From positions 1-64,000 of the forward strand of contig JADJWJ010000020.1 in the NCBI GenBank assembly GCA_016716425.1: a DNA stretch of 64,000 nt, read 5' to 3'. This DNA comes from Betaproteobacteria bacterium (GTDB lineage Bacteria; Pseudomonadota; Gammaproteobacteria; Burkholderiales; Casimicrobiaceae). The notes below the pieces were generated by a model. That model searched no databases. It had not been told where the DNA came from and saw only the letters and a list, made by a program, of their open reading frames with translations. Made by a program: the position numbers and the translations under genes. Positions within the stretch are counted from its first letter, which is position 1, and each line of letters begins with the position of its first letter. Positions 1-9,792 of this stretch are shown here, piece by piece.

Positions 1-1474
1 GCTCGCCGTCAATCGACCCCCTCCGGCCAACAGGTCGGCTACGCGTACCTCAACCAACCGGATCGTGGCGGTGACGGTAAACAGGACGCCGCTGGCCAGC
101 GGCATCGTGACGCCGTTCGGCCCGGTGGGGGCGTGGCAGTGGGGCAACGGCCGCTACACGTTCCGCGACTACGACCAGGACGGCCGGCTGATCCGCTGGA
201 CCTACCGTAACGGCACCGACCTGCTGCGCAGCGACGTCACCTTCGACGCCGCCAGCCGGATCACGACCATCGCCGACCCGGTGAGCCCGGCCCGCAGCGG
301 GGCCTACCAGTACGACGCGCTGGACCGGCTGACGCAGGCGCAGCAGGGCAGCCCGGTGACGCACACGTGGCAATACGGCTACGATGCGCTGGGCAACCGG
401 ACGGCCGCGCAGGCGGACGGGGCGGGCACGACCTTGATCTTCGGGACCAGCAGTCACCAGTTGCAGCAGGCGGCGGGGGCGACCGTCCCGGGATATCTGG
501 CCGGGCGGACCACGGTGAGCTTCGGCTACAGCAACGCGAACCGGCTGACGACGATCGTGGGCGACGGGATCCCGCTGGCGAGCTACGCGGCGAACGGTCT
601 GGGGCAGCGGGTGCGCAAGGAGGTCGCCGGCACGACGACGGTATTCGTGTACGACGAGCAGGGGCGGCTCGTGGGCGAGTACGATGGCGCGGGCGCCCTG
701 ATCCAGGAGACGGTGTGGCTGGACGACCTACCCATCGCGACGCTGCGGCCGACCGGGACCGGCAACCCGACGCCGATCGCGGTGCACTACGTGCACGCCG
801 ATCACTTGGGCACGCCGCGCGCGATCACCCGCCCCAGCGACGATCAACTGCTGTGGCGATGGGACAACGCCGAGCCGTTCGGGAACAGCCTGTCCGACGA
901 GAACCCGGCGGGACTTGGGACCTATCGCTACCACCTGCGCTTTTCCGGCCAGTACTACGATACCGAGACGGGGCTTCACTACAACTACTTCAGAGATTAC
1001 GACCCCGCCATCGGACGATACGCGCAGAGCGATCCAATTGGATTGAGCGGTGGGAACAACTCTTACGCGTACGTTGGCGGTGATCCGATTCGCAGATTCG
1101 ATCCGCGTGGTCAACAAGTGGCTCCACCATTTCCGCTACCGCTGCCACCGGTGTTTTGGGTCATTCCGCCAATGGTCGGCTGCATCTTGTCGCAGTGCTG
1201 GAATTGGCTCGGGCCAATTCACCCGTGGAATCCGATTGAAGCGCGCAGTAGCACCCGTGAGACGTTGCCGATTGTCAGGCCAGGAAGAGACTGCAACGGA
1301 AACTGCAATCCTTGCCCCGACGGAAGTGGCCCGATTCGGGAACCGGGAAACCAACATGGTTCCACGTCCGGATGGCATTTCCATCGCATCGTTTATCACC
1401 AGGACAAGAATGATCCTGCATGTACCTGCTATCCAAAGAGCGAGGACAGCCCCGATGGCATCAATTGGAAATAG
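1..1474 (+). CDS. RHS-repeat polymorphic toxin, C-terminal part (5' end outside window, one frameshift)
   Basis: This is the 3' end of an RHS gene. YD-type repeats (for example GRLIRWTYRNGTD and YDALDRL) run to about position 900. The RHS-associated core follows (SGQYYDTETGLHYNYFRDYD, IGRYAQSDPIGLSGG) and closes at FDPRGQQ near 1110. After the core comes a variable tail of about 120 residues with a hydrophobic stretch and then a Cys/His-rich end (DCNGNCNPCPDG, GWHFHRIVYHQ, ACTCYP). In this family the tail is the toxin. I do not recognise this one, but its Cys/His content suggests metal binding. Homology runs in frame 1 as far as GYAYLN (to about 54) and in frame 2 from about 56, so there is one extra base near 55. 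A GTG at 65 gives an artificial start. Base composition drops after about 1050, as expected for an exchangeable tip. Confidence 0.85.
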   Translation, partial: LAVNRPPPANRSATRTSTNRIVAVTVNRTPLASGIVTPFGPVGAWQWGNGRYTFRDYDQDGRLIRWTYRNGTDLLRSDVTFDAASRITTIADPVSPARSGAYQYDALDRLTQAQQGSPVTHTWQYGYDALGNRTAAQADGAGTTLIFGTSSHQLQQAAGATVPGYLAGRTTVSFGYSNANRLTTIVGDGIPLASYAANGLGQRVRKEVAGTTTVFVYDEQGRLVGEYDGAGALIQETVWLDDLPIATLRPTGTGNPTPIAVHYVHADHLGTPRAITRPSDDQLLWRWDNAEPFGNSLSDENPAGLGTYRYHLRFSGQYYDTETGLHYNYFRDYDPAIGRYAQSDPIGLSGGNNSYAYVGGDPIRRFDPRGQQVAPPFPLPLPPVFWVIPPMVGCILSQCWNWLGPIHPWNPIEARSSTRETLPIVRPGRDCNGNCNPCPDGSGPIREPGNQHGSTSGWHFHRIVYHQDKNDPACTCYPKSEDSPDGINWK

Positions 1475-1491
1475 GACCTTGGATCTCTCGG

Positions 1492-2016
1492 ATGAGCACA
1501 GACATCACACCCACGTTTCTAATTGCCCGTGAATGGGGTCGAGCAGCTTGGAATGCCTTGGCAATCACGGTTCCGGACGCCGCCACCGTCCCCAGGCTCC
1601 GGATTGGGTTTCGCGAACTGTTCGAAGGCGTCCTGTCGGAAGTCGTTACGAGTGCGTTACCAGGTGAACAAACGATCGACATTCGCCTCGCCGAGGAGAA
1701 CGAGCACCTGCTGGTTCAACCTCGATCAAATGACATTGCTCAGGTGATGTGGAGTCGCACTCAAGGGAATGAGCACTGTGGCTATTGGGATTGGGAGGCT
1801 CCAAAGAACGCATCTGACCAGGTGGCCCTTCGGTTCTTTGATTTTTTCGACTGGGACTATTCAACCGTTCGAGAGTTTGAGTACTTGCGTGTTGTTGCGT
1901 ATTCTGAGAGCAACCACGCGACTCACCGGCGCCATGGGCTCCTCCCCGTTCGCTGGGCTACACTTCTCATCGATAACGTGAACCGCCCCGGAACAACCGG
2001 TGACCCCGCTACTTGA
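1492..2016 (+). CDS. Probable RHS-toxin immunity protein (hypothetical)
   Basis: This is a 174-residue protein starting at ATG 1492, 18 bp after the RHS stop. It has no signal peptide or membrane segment. It is acidic and rich in Trp/Phe (MWSRTQGNEHCGYWDWEAP, RFFDFFDWDYSTVREFEYLRV). I do not recognise the family. The role is inferred from position: a small soluble gene directly behind the variable tip of an RHS toxin is normally its cognate immunity protein. Codon use is clearly less G+C-rich than in the rest of the window, matching the toxin tip upstream, so the two probably moved together. The frame is open upstream to 1420, but the ATG at 1492 leaves the RHS stop codon clear. Confidence 0.6.
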   Translation: MSTDITPTFLIAREWGRAAWNALAITVPDAATVPRLRIGFRELFEGVLSEVVTSALPGEQTIDIRLAEENEHLLVQPRSNDIAQVMWSRTQGNEHCGYWDWEAPKNASDQVALRFFDFFDWDYSTVREFEYLRVVAYSESNHATHRRHGLLPVRWATLLIDNVNRPGTTGDPAT

Positions 2017-2061
2017 GGCAAGGGAAAGACCGGCAAGAAGGGGCCAGGCTCGATTTCTTCC

Positions 2062-2420
2062 GACGGCGGGACGCGCGCCTACGTGTACAACGAGCCCGCG
2101 ATCACGGGCGGCGGCAACTTTGCGGATGCGCTGACCGGCATCGTCGACGAGACCGGTGCGCGCTTCGCAAATTTCGGCTTCGACAGCAGCCGGCGGCCGG
2201 TCCTGACCGAGCACGCGGGCGGTGCCAACCGGTACATCTTCCAATCCCAGGCGACACTCGACTTTCGGAGTACGGCGTACGACGCAGGTGGGCGGCCGTT
2301 GTCCACGGTCGATCCGAACGGACGGGTCACGACGCTGACGTACGACGCGCGCGGCCGGTTGACCGAACGCAACGTCGGCGGCGAAGCGACCAGCTACGTC
2401 TACGACGCGGCTGTCACCTT
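2062..2420 (+). pseudogene. Orphan RHS-repeat fragment
   Basis: One frame encodes RHS repeat sequence without a start or a core domain: ALTGIVDETGARFANFGFDS, STAYDAGGRPLSTVDPNGRV, TLTYDARGRLTERNVGGEA, TSYVYDAA. Homology breaks off at about 2420, where AT-richer non-coding sequence begins; the frame itself stays open to 2535. It is best read as a displaced piece of an RHS gene. Such pieces commonly accumulate downstream of active RHS loci and can recombine with them to exchange toxin tips. Confidence 0.7.
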
Positions 2421-2600
2421 TCGGCGAAAAAGGGAGCCGGGATTTTCCCGCATATTGGCGCCAGCAAATGGCGGGGTGAACGGACATCTTTGCGGGGTTA
2501 ACGATGCGAAATTTGGTGATGTTGGCAAGCCGTGACTTGGTGGTTCCGGGTAGCGGCGTCGGCGCGCGGTAGGACGTGGTCGCGTGAATGGGGCCAGGCT
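2421..2600. other. AT-richer non-coding segment between RHS fragments
   Basis: This segment is less G+C-rich than its surroundings and has no convincing gene. It abruptly interrupts RHS homology after the residues TSYVYDAA. It could be the remnant of an insertion-sequence end, but no complete terminal inverted repeats or target duplication were found by eye. An 18-bp string, GGGGCCAGGCTCGATTTC, occurs just before the preceding RHS fragment (about 2040) and again at about 2590. That would be compatible with a duplication or insertion. Confidence 0.3.
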
Positions 2601-2604
2601 CGAT

Positions 2605-2715
2605 TTCCACAGAGCGCAATGTCCGCAGCGACGTGACGAGCTACGTCAGCAACGCAACAGGACAGCTTTGTTCACGCGCGGCCGATGCGCGAACGACCCA
2701 GCCACGCCAGTCCGG
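2605..2715 (+). pseudogene. Short second RHS fragment
   Basis: The frame reads STERNVRSDVTSYVSNATGQL and then a non-RHS tail to a TGA. This corresponds to the end of the previous fragment (TERNVGGEATSYVYDAA), so it is a second, diverged copy of the same RHS repeat position. It has no start codon of its own and no core domain. Confidence 0.5.
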
Positions 2716-2833
2716 GAAGTGAATTCACCTTTGCCAGGGCCCGAGATCGGCCGCAGGACGCCCGCAAGGCCGATGCCGGGCTTCGGCAGTGCAAGTTAGC
2801 ACCCAAGTGAACCCTTCGTCCGGGGAGGTCCCC

Positions 2834-3135
2834 ATGTCCGGCGCTCTTGCCACGATGGCCCGTGTGTTCGCGACGATGGCGCCCCCCGCCGCCGCAGCAG
2901 CCGACGACGTGCGCTGCTCAATGACCGGATTCTGCAAGTCCTGCTTGCCGACCTCGTCGCCGCGCGAGCCGCGGCGGGCATGACGCAGCACGAGGTTGCG
3001 ACGAGGATGTGGACCACGAAGAATGCCGCGTCGCGTCTGGAGAGCGGCCGCTGCGCGCGACCGGCGCTGGACACGATCGAGAAGTACGCGCCCACGGTAG
3101 ATGCCCGGGTCGAAATCCGCGTGCGGTGGAGTTGA
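2834..3135 (+). pseudogene. HTH (Xre/HigA-like) antitoxin gene with a frameshift
   Basis: A good ribosome site (GGGGAGGT) precedes ATG 2834, which opens MSGALATMARVFATMAPP. Near 2914 homology moves to the next frame and continues as NDRILQVLLADLV, AARAAAGMTQHEVATRM, SRLESG and DTIEKYA, ending in VEIRVRWS at TGA 3133. This is the helix-turn-helix fold and C-terminus typical of HigA-type antitoxins. Translation from the internal ATG at 2980 would give only 51 residues that begin inside the HTH. HigA genes usually follow a HigB toxin. The sequence just upstream (2700-2800) could be a decayed remnant of one, but I cannot show it. Confidence 0.5.
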
Positions 3136-3179
3136 TGCGGCGCTCGTTTCGCCCGCGGCGGCCGCGGTAGACTCCACCG

Positions 3180-4050
3180 ATGCCCGACGCTGCACCCGCA
3201 GTCTCGCCGGTCGATGCGAGCGAGCCGTGCCACGCTCCGTGGCGCGCACGCCTCGCGCTCGCGTTCGAGCGCCATGCCCTCGCGCACGACGCTCGCCCGC
3301 CGCGAGCACGTCGGCCCGCTCGTCGTGCAGAAGCCGCTGCACCCGGAGGGGCCGGACGTCTGCCAGTGCATCGTCGTGCACCCGCCGGGCGGCATCGCCG
3401 GCGGCGACGCGATCGAGCTCGACGTGACGGTCGGTGCGGGCGCGCACGCGCAGCTCACGACTCCCGGTGCCGCCAAGTGGTACCGCGCCGCCGGCCGCCG
3501 TGCGTCGCAGGGGATCGCGTGCCGCGTGGCCGACGGTGCGGTCCTCGAGTGGCTGCCGCAGGGGACGATCGTGTTCGACGGCGCGGATGCGGCGAGCACG
3601 CTGCGCGTCGAGCTCAAGCCGGACGCGACGTACATCGGCTGGGACGTCGTGTGCCTCGGCCGGACCGCGTCGGCGGAGCCGTTCACGCACGGCGAGTGGC
3701 GGCAGCGCATCGACATCGTGCGCGGCGATGCACTCGTTTGGAGCGAACGCGCGGTGCTGCGCGGCGATTCGCCGCTGCTCGCCTCGCCGGCGGGCTTGAA
3801 CGGCGCGCCGGTCTTTGGCACATTCGTGGCCATGGCGCCCGCACTCCCCGACGAATTGCTGGTCGCATGCCGCGTATTCGACCCCGCGCAGGGCGAAGGC
3901 GCGGTCACGCGGCTGCCGCAGGCGCTCGTCGCGCGATATCGCGGCAACGCCATTGAGTCCGCGCACGCGTACTTTGCCGCGCTTTGGGCGGCCGTGCGGC
4001 CGGCGCTGACCGGGCGCACCGCCGTTCCGCCGCGCATCTGGGCGACCTGA
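3180..4050 (+). CDS. ureD: Urease accessory protein UreD (UreH), frameshifted
   Basis: UreD is the scaffold of the UreD-UreF-UreG complex that loads nickel into apo-urease in the cytoplasm. The body is clear: REHVGPLVVQKPLHPEG, VVHPPGGIAGGD, TTPGAAKWYR, GTIVFDGADA. Homology begins at ATG 3180 (MPDAAPAVSP, then WRARLALAFERHA) and must change frame near 3279, where one extra C precedes SRTTLARREHVGP. With that base removed the product is about 289 residues, normal for the family. Read as given, only a form restarting at ATG 3214 or 3274 could be made, and it would lack a proper N-terminus. The stop overlaps the ureA start as TGATG. This is the first gene of the urease operon. Confidence 0.85.
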
Positions 4051-4352
4051 TGGAACTCACGCCCCGCGAGAAGGACAAGCTGCTGGTGTTCACGGCGGCG
4101 CTGCTCGCCGAGCGGCGGCTCGCGCGCGGCCTGAAGCTCAACTACCCGGAAGCCGTGGCGCTCATCTCCGCCGCGATCATGGAGGGCGCGCGCGACGGCC
4201 GCACGGTCGCCGACCTCATGAGCCACGGCGCGACGATCCTGACGCGCGCGCAGGTGATGGACGGCGTGCCCGAGCTGATCCCGGAGATCCAGGTCGAGGC
4301 GACGTTCCCCGACGGCACCAAGCTCGTCACCGTGCACAACCCGATACCATGA
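4050..4352 (+). CDS. ureA: Urease gamma subunit
   Basis: This is a complete 100-residue UreA, the usual length, starting MELTPREKDKLLVFTAALLA. Typical segments include GLKLNYPEAVALISAAIMEG, ARDGRTVADLM and the C-terminal VTVHNPIP. With UreB and UreC it forms the nickel urease trimer that hydrolyses urea to ammonia and carbamate. Its start overlaps the ureD stop, and its TGA overlaps the ATG of a repeat-encoded small frame that fills the gap to ureB. Confidence 0.97.
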   Translation: MELTPREKDKLLVFTAALLAERRLARGLKLNYPEAVALISAAIMEGARDGRTVADLMSHGATILTRAQVMDGVPELIPEIQVEATFPDGTKLVTVHNPIP

Positions 4353-4504
4353 GCACGAAGGGCCGCTCCCGAGAGCGAATTGCGCCCCCTCGGGGGGCAG
4401 CGAGCGAAGCGAGCGTGGGGGCTCACATGAACACGAAGGGCCGCTCCCGAGAGCGAATTGCGCCCCCTCGGGGGGCAGCGAGCGAAGCGAGCGTGGGGGC
4501 TCAC
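4349..4504 (+). repeat. Two tandem 78-bp repeats forming a coupling micro-ORF between ureA and ureB
   Basis: Two near-identical 78-bp units (4349-4426 and 4427-4504) each start with ATGA and contain a C5-TCG-G5 hairpin and the GCGAGCGAAGCGAGCG palindrome. Seventy-eight is 26 codons, so the array stays open. A frame starts at ATG 4349, overlapping the ureA stop as ATGA. It reads two 26-residue copies (MSTKGRSRER...SEASVGAH and MNTKGRSRER...) plus one Arg, and ends at TGA 4508, overlapping the ureB ATG 4507 as ATGA. The insertion therefore keeps stop/start coupling on both sides. Units of this kind are common between genes in Burkholderiales. Confidence 0.9.
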
Positions 4505-4506
4505 CG

Positions 4507-4874
4507 ATGATCCCGGGCGAAGTCCTCGTCGCCGACGGCGACATCGAGTTGAACGCCGGCCGGCGCACCGTCACGCTGTCCGTCGCCAACACCGGCGACC
4601 GGCCGGTGCAGGTCGGCTCGCACTACCACTTCGCCGAGACCAACCCGGCGCTCGCGTTCGACCGCGCCACCGCGCGCGGGCATCGGCTCAACATCGCCGC
4701 CGGCACGGCCGTGCGCTTCGAGCCGGGGCAGACGCGGACGGTCGAGCTGGTCGCCTACGCCGGCGACCGCGTGGTCGTCGGCTTCCGCGGCGAGGTGATG
4801 GGTCCGCTCGACAAGCGTACGAAGGCGGCCAAGAAGCCCGCGAAGAAGCCTGCGGCAAAGCGGAACGGGAAGCG

Positions 4875-4878
<4 letters not shown>
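4507..4878 (+). CDS. ureB: Urease beta subunit
   Basis: This is a 123-residue UreB with the family core: MIPGEVLVADGDIELNAGR, NTGDRPVQVGSHYHFAETNP, GTAVRFEPGQTRTVELVAYA. It ends in a Lys/Ala-rich tail (KRTKAAKKPAKKP), longer than in many homologues but of a kind often seen in this class. It is a structural urease subunit. Its ATG overlaps the stop of the repeat-encoded micro-ORF, and its stop overlaps the ureC start (ATGA at 4875). Confidence 0.97.
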
Positions 4879-6571
<1,693 letters not shown>

Positions 6572-6574
6572 GCC

Positions 6575-7075
6575 GTGCTGACGATAAGCGAACGCGCCGA
6601 TGCCGGCGCGCGGCCGGACGCGGACCTCGTGCTGCCGTTCGAATTGCGGCAGAAGAGCCGCCTGCTGACGCGGCTGTCGACGGGCGAGGAGGTGGGACTG
6701 ATGCTCGTCCGCGGCACGGTGCTGCGCGGCGGCGATCGCCTGCGCGCCGAGGATGGACGCGTCGTGCTCGTCGTCGCGGCCGACGAGTCGCTGATGGAGG
6801 CGGCGTGCGACGACGCGGCCTCCCTCGCGCGCTGCGCGTTTCACTTGGGCAACCGGCACACGCCGGTCGAGGTGCGCGAAGGCGCCTTGCGCTTCGCGGC
6901 GGACGACGTGCTCGCAACCATGCTGCGCGGGCTGGGCGCGACGGTGACGGCGGCGACGGCACCCTTCGAGCCGGAGGCGGGCGCGTACGCGGCCGGCCAC
7001 CAGCACCACTCGGGCGACGCGAAGCACGCGGGCATCATCCACGACATGATCGGCCGCGCCGCGCGCAAGCCATGA
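6575..7075 (+). CDS. ureE: Urease accessory protein UreE (nickel chaperone)
   Basis: This is a 166-residue UreE starting at GTG 6575, three bases after the ureC stop. It has the N-terminal UreE domain (LPFELRQKSRLLTRLSTGEE, GLMLVRGTVLRGGD) and the metal-binding C-terminal domain (CAFHLGNRHTPVEV, DDVLATML). A short His-containing tail follows (AGHQHHSGDAKHAGIIHD). UreE delivers nickel to the UreG-containing activation complex. The stop overlaps ureF as ATGA. Confidence 0.95.
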   Translation: MLTISERADAGARPDADLVLPFELRQKSRLLTRLSTGEEVGLMLVRGTVLRGGDRLRAEDGRVVLVVAADESLMEAACDDAASLARCAFHLGNRHTPVEVREGALRFAADDVLATMLRGLGATVTAATAPFEPEAGAYAAGHQHHSGDAKHAGIIHDMIGRAARKP

Positions 7076-7758
7076 CGGAAGACGCGCACGCGCTCGTTCG
7101 GCTGCTGCAGCTTGCGAGCCCCGCGCTGCCGATCGGTGCGTACAGCTACTCGCAGGGGTTGGAGTGGGCGGTGGAGGCGGGTACGGTCCGCGACGCGGCC
7201 GGCGCGAAGACGTGGATCGGTGACCTGCTGGTCCACGTGCAGGCCGAGGGCGAGGCCGCGGTGCTGGCGCGACTGTGCGCGGCGGGAGAGTTAGGCGACT
7301 GGCCGGCGTTCGCACGGTGGAACGCGTGGTTCCGCGCGTCGCGCGAGTGCGCGGAGCTGCTGGCGGAAACCCTGCAGATGGGCGGCTCGCTCGCGAAGCT
7401 GCTCGCGGACCTGAACGTGCTCGACGAGGCGGCGAAGACGGCATTCGCGGCGAACTCGCCGATCGTGCTGCCCGCGGCGTTCGCGCTCGCCGCGCGCGCG
7501 TTCGGCGTGCCGGCCGACGCGGCGGTTGCCGGCTACCTGTGGTCGTGGCTGGAGAACCAGGTGCTGGCGGCGATCAAGCTGGTGCCGCTCGGGCAGGTCG
7601 CGGGGCAGAAGCTCCTGCTCGCGCTGGGCGGGCAGGTGCCGGCCGCCGCGGCGCGCGCGCGGTCGCTGCCCGACGACGACCTGACGAGCTTCGCGCCGGG
7701 CCTGGCGCTGGCGTCGATCCGGCACGAGACGCAATACTCACGCCTTTTCCGCTCCTGA
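7072..7758 (+). CDS. ureF: Urease accessory protein UreF
   Basis: This is a complete 228-residue UreF from ATG 7072, overlapping the ureE stop. Family motifs are LLQLASPALPIGAYSYSQGL, the central LNVLDEAAKTAF, and the C-terminal LPDDDLTSFAPGLALASIRH followed by ETQYSRLFRS. UreF binds UreD-urease and gates the UreG GTPase during metallocentre assembly. The frame is intact, unlike ureD and ureC. Confidence 0.95.
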   Translation: MTEDAHALVRLLQLASPALPIGAYSYSQGLEWAVEAGTVRDAAGAKTWIGDLLVHVQAEGEAAVLARLCAAGELGDWPAFARWNAWFRASRECAELLAETLQMGGSLAKLLADLNVLDEAAKTAFAANSPIVLPAAFALAARAFGVPADAAVAGYLWSWLENQVLAAIKLVPLGQVAGQKLLLALGGQVPAAAARARSLPDDDLTSFAPGLALASIRHETQYSRLFRS

Positions 7759-7832
7759 GATGATCTGGCTCGCACACGCGCCGCCCCCCGACGGGCAACG
7801 CCAGGCCCCTGGGACGGCCCGGCAGGACTGAC

Positions 7833-8492
7833 ATGACCCCCTCACAACCCCTGCGTGTCGGCATCGGCGGCCCGGTCGGCTCCGGCAAGACGGCGCTGAC
7901 GCTCGCGCTCTGCCGCGCGCTGCGCGACCGCTTCGAGATCGCCGTCGTCACCAACGACATCTACACCGAGGAGGACGCCGCGTTCCTCGTGCACAACGAG
8001 GCGCTGCCGCCTGAGCGCATCATCGGTGTGGAGACCGGCGGCTGCCCGCACACGGCGATCCGCGAGGACGCGTCGATCAATCTGGAGGCCGTCGACCGGC
8101 TCGTGCAGCGCTTCGGCAACCTCGACGTCGTGTTCGTCGAAAGCGGCGGCGACAACCTCGCCGCGACGTTCAGCCCGGAACTGTCCGACCTCACGATCTA
8201 CGTGATCGACGTCGCCGCCGGCGACAAGATCCCGCGCAAGGGCGGGCCCGGCATCACGCGCTCGGATCTGCTCGTCATCAACAAGATCGACTTGGCACCC
8301 ATGGTCGGCGCCTCCCTCGAGGTGATGGACCGCGATGCGCGGAAGATGCGCGGCGAGCGGCCGTTCGTGTTCACCAATCTCAAGACCGGGCAGGGGCTGG
8401 AAACGGTCATCCGCTTCATCGAGAAGCGCGGGATGCTGCGGTGCGCGGACGAAAGGCAGGACCCACAAGGAGGCGCAGAGACGCCGAGGTAG
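7833..8492 (+). CDS. ureG: Urease accessory GTPase UreG
   Basis: This 219-residue SIMIBI-class GTPase supplies energy for nickel insertion. The P-loop is GIGGPVGSGKTAL. Other motifs are TNDIYTEEDA, the metal-binding ETGGCPHTAIREDASINL (Cys-Pro-His), FVESGGDNLAATFSPEL and the guanine-specificity NKIDLA. The core ends at RFIEKRGML. The last 17 residues (CADERQDPQGGAETPR) look like read-through into a short repeat rather than conserved UreG. A 74-bp gap separates it from ureF. It is the last gene of the urease operon. Confidence 0.96.
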   Translation: MTPSQPLRVGIGGPVGSGKTALTLALCRALRDRFEIAVVTNDIYTEEDAAFLVHNEALPPERIIGVETGGCPHTAIREDASINLEAVDRLVQRFGNLDVVFVESGGDNLAATFSPELSDLTIYVIDVAAGDKIPRKGGPGITRSDLLVINKIDLAPMVGASLEVMDRDARKMRGERPFVFTNLKTGQGLETVIRFIEKRGMLRCADERQDPQGGAETPR

Positions 8493-8634
8493 GTTGCTGA
8501 TGCTCGCCGGCGGAGCGATGGAGCGCATCGCGCAGGCGCACTCCCTCGCGCCGCCCACCGGGGAGAAGGGAGGACGATGGCGGGCGTTGCGCCAGTGCGC
8601 TCCCGCTCCCCGTCGCAGCGGGAGAGCAACCGTG

Positions 8635-9571
8635 TCAAGTCGGCGTGGGCGCACGCCAGGGTTGATTCGTTTTCAGCATGGCGTTCAGGATGGTGAGCAG
8701 CTTGCGCATACACGCGGTCATGGCCACCTTGAACGGTTTGCCGGCAGCGATGAGCCGCTCAAAATACGCCTTGATCACCGGGTTGTGCTTGGTCGCCGTG
8801 AGGGTCGACATGTACACGACGCTGCGGACCTCGGCACGTCCGCCTTGGATGAAGCGTGCACCGTGGCGGTTGCCACTATCGTGCGCGAACGGGGCCAAGC
8901 CAGCCAGAGCCGCGATGCGCGCACGATTCAGATGCCCCAGCTCCGGCAGCCGCGCCAAGAGCGTGAAGATGGTGATCTTGCCGATGCCGGGCACCCCCTG
9001 CAGCAAGTTGGCCTTCACCTGCCATGCGGTCGACGTCCGCAACTGTGCGGTCAGATCCACCTCCAGCTGGCGAATTCGCCCATCCAGCCAGCGGATGTGC
9101 TCCTGCAGACTCGGCTTGGCGATGGCCAGGGCGGTCACCAAGCGGGCCCGCTCCGGGCACGGATAGTTACCAGTTGCGCCCGGCGATCCAGCAGTTCCGC
9201 CAAGTCCCGCTGCCGGCACTCGGCAGCGGCCGCACCTCCGGCCGGATGCGTTGCCCGAACAGCGCCAGCACCCGTGCGTCCAAGCGATCAGTCTTGGCCA
9301 ACAGCCCCATCCCTTTGGCGAAGGCACGCACCTGCTTGGGATTGACCACCACCGTCGCCATCCCAGCCGCCACCAGGGCACTGGCCGCCTCCGTCTCCCA
9401 ACCGCCGCTGGCCTCCAGCACCACCAGCGTCGGCGACCGCTCCCGCAGCCACGTCACCAGCGCCGCAATGCCCCCCGCATCATTGGCGAAGCGAAACGCC
9501 CCGGCCGGCGGCTCCGCCGCGCAATCCAGCCACGCCTTGCTGACATCAACCCCGACAAACAGTCCTTCCAT
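8635..9571 (-). pseudogene. IS110-family transposase with two frameshifts
   Basis: The gene reads leftwards from ATG 9571: MEGLFVGVDVSKAWLDCA, LVVLEASGGWE, VVNPKQVRAFAKG, LLAKTDRLDARVLALFG. These carry the DEDD acidic residues of the RuvC-like N-terminal domain. Homology leaves this frame near 9231, passes through ECRQRDLAELLDRRAQLV in a second frame, and moves again near 9150 to LVTALAIAKPSLQEHI. The C-terminal Tnp20-type domain follows (LLQGVPGIGKITIFTLLARL, PVIKAYFERL, CMRKLLTILNAML). Each jump needs one missing base. Repaired length is about 312 residues. The element separates the urease operon from dedA and the urea transporter. Confidence 0.85.
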
Positions 9572-9760
9572 GTTGTTTGACCCTTCCTTGCGTTCAATCC
9601 GGGATTCGCTCCCTGCCAACCGTTCGGGTTTGGACAACGACGACCACACTACAGCCGCACCGCTCCGCGCTCTCCCGCGAGCTTGCTCACGCAGCTCCTG
9701 GGCCGAACGAGCTGATGCGACCACTACCAAGGCAGTATCCGACATACAAGGGCCGGGGTG
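9572..9760 (-). other. Non-coding end of the IS110-like element
   Basis: About 190 bp lie between the transposase start and the DedA gene, with no convincing gene. IS110-family elements carry long non-coding ends, one of which is transcribed as a bridge RNA that pairs with target and donor DNA. This segment is the natural candidate if the element belongs to the group with the RNA upstream of the transposase. I could not delimit the ends or the core dinucleotide by eye. Confidence 0.3.
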
Positions 9761-9792
9761 AGGGGCGCGTGCGATTCGCGGACAATGCGGGC

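Noticed and set aside
2421..2600. Complete insertion sequence or MITE
   Set aside because: I could not find matching terminal inverted repeats or a target duplication, so only an AT-richer non-coding segment is recorded.
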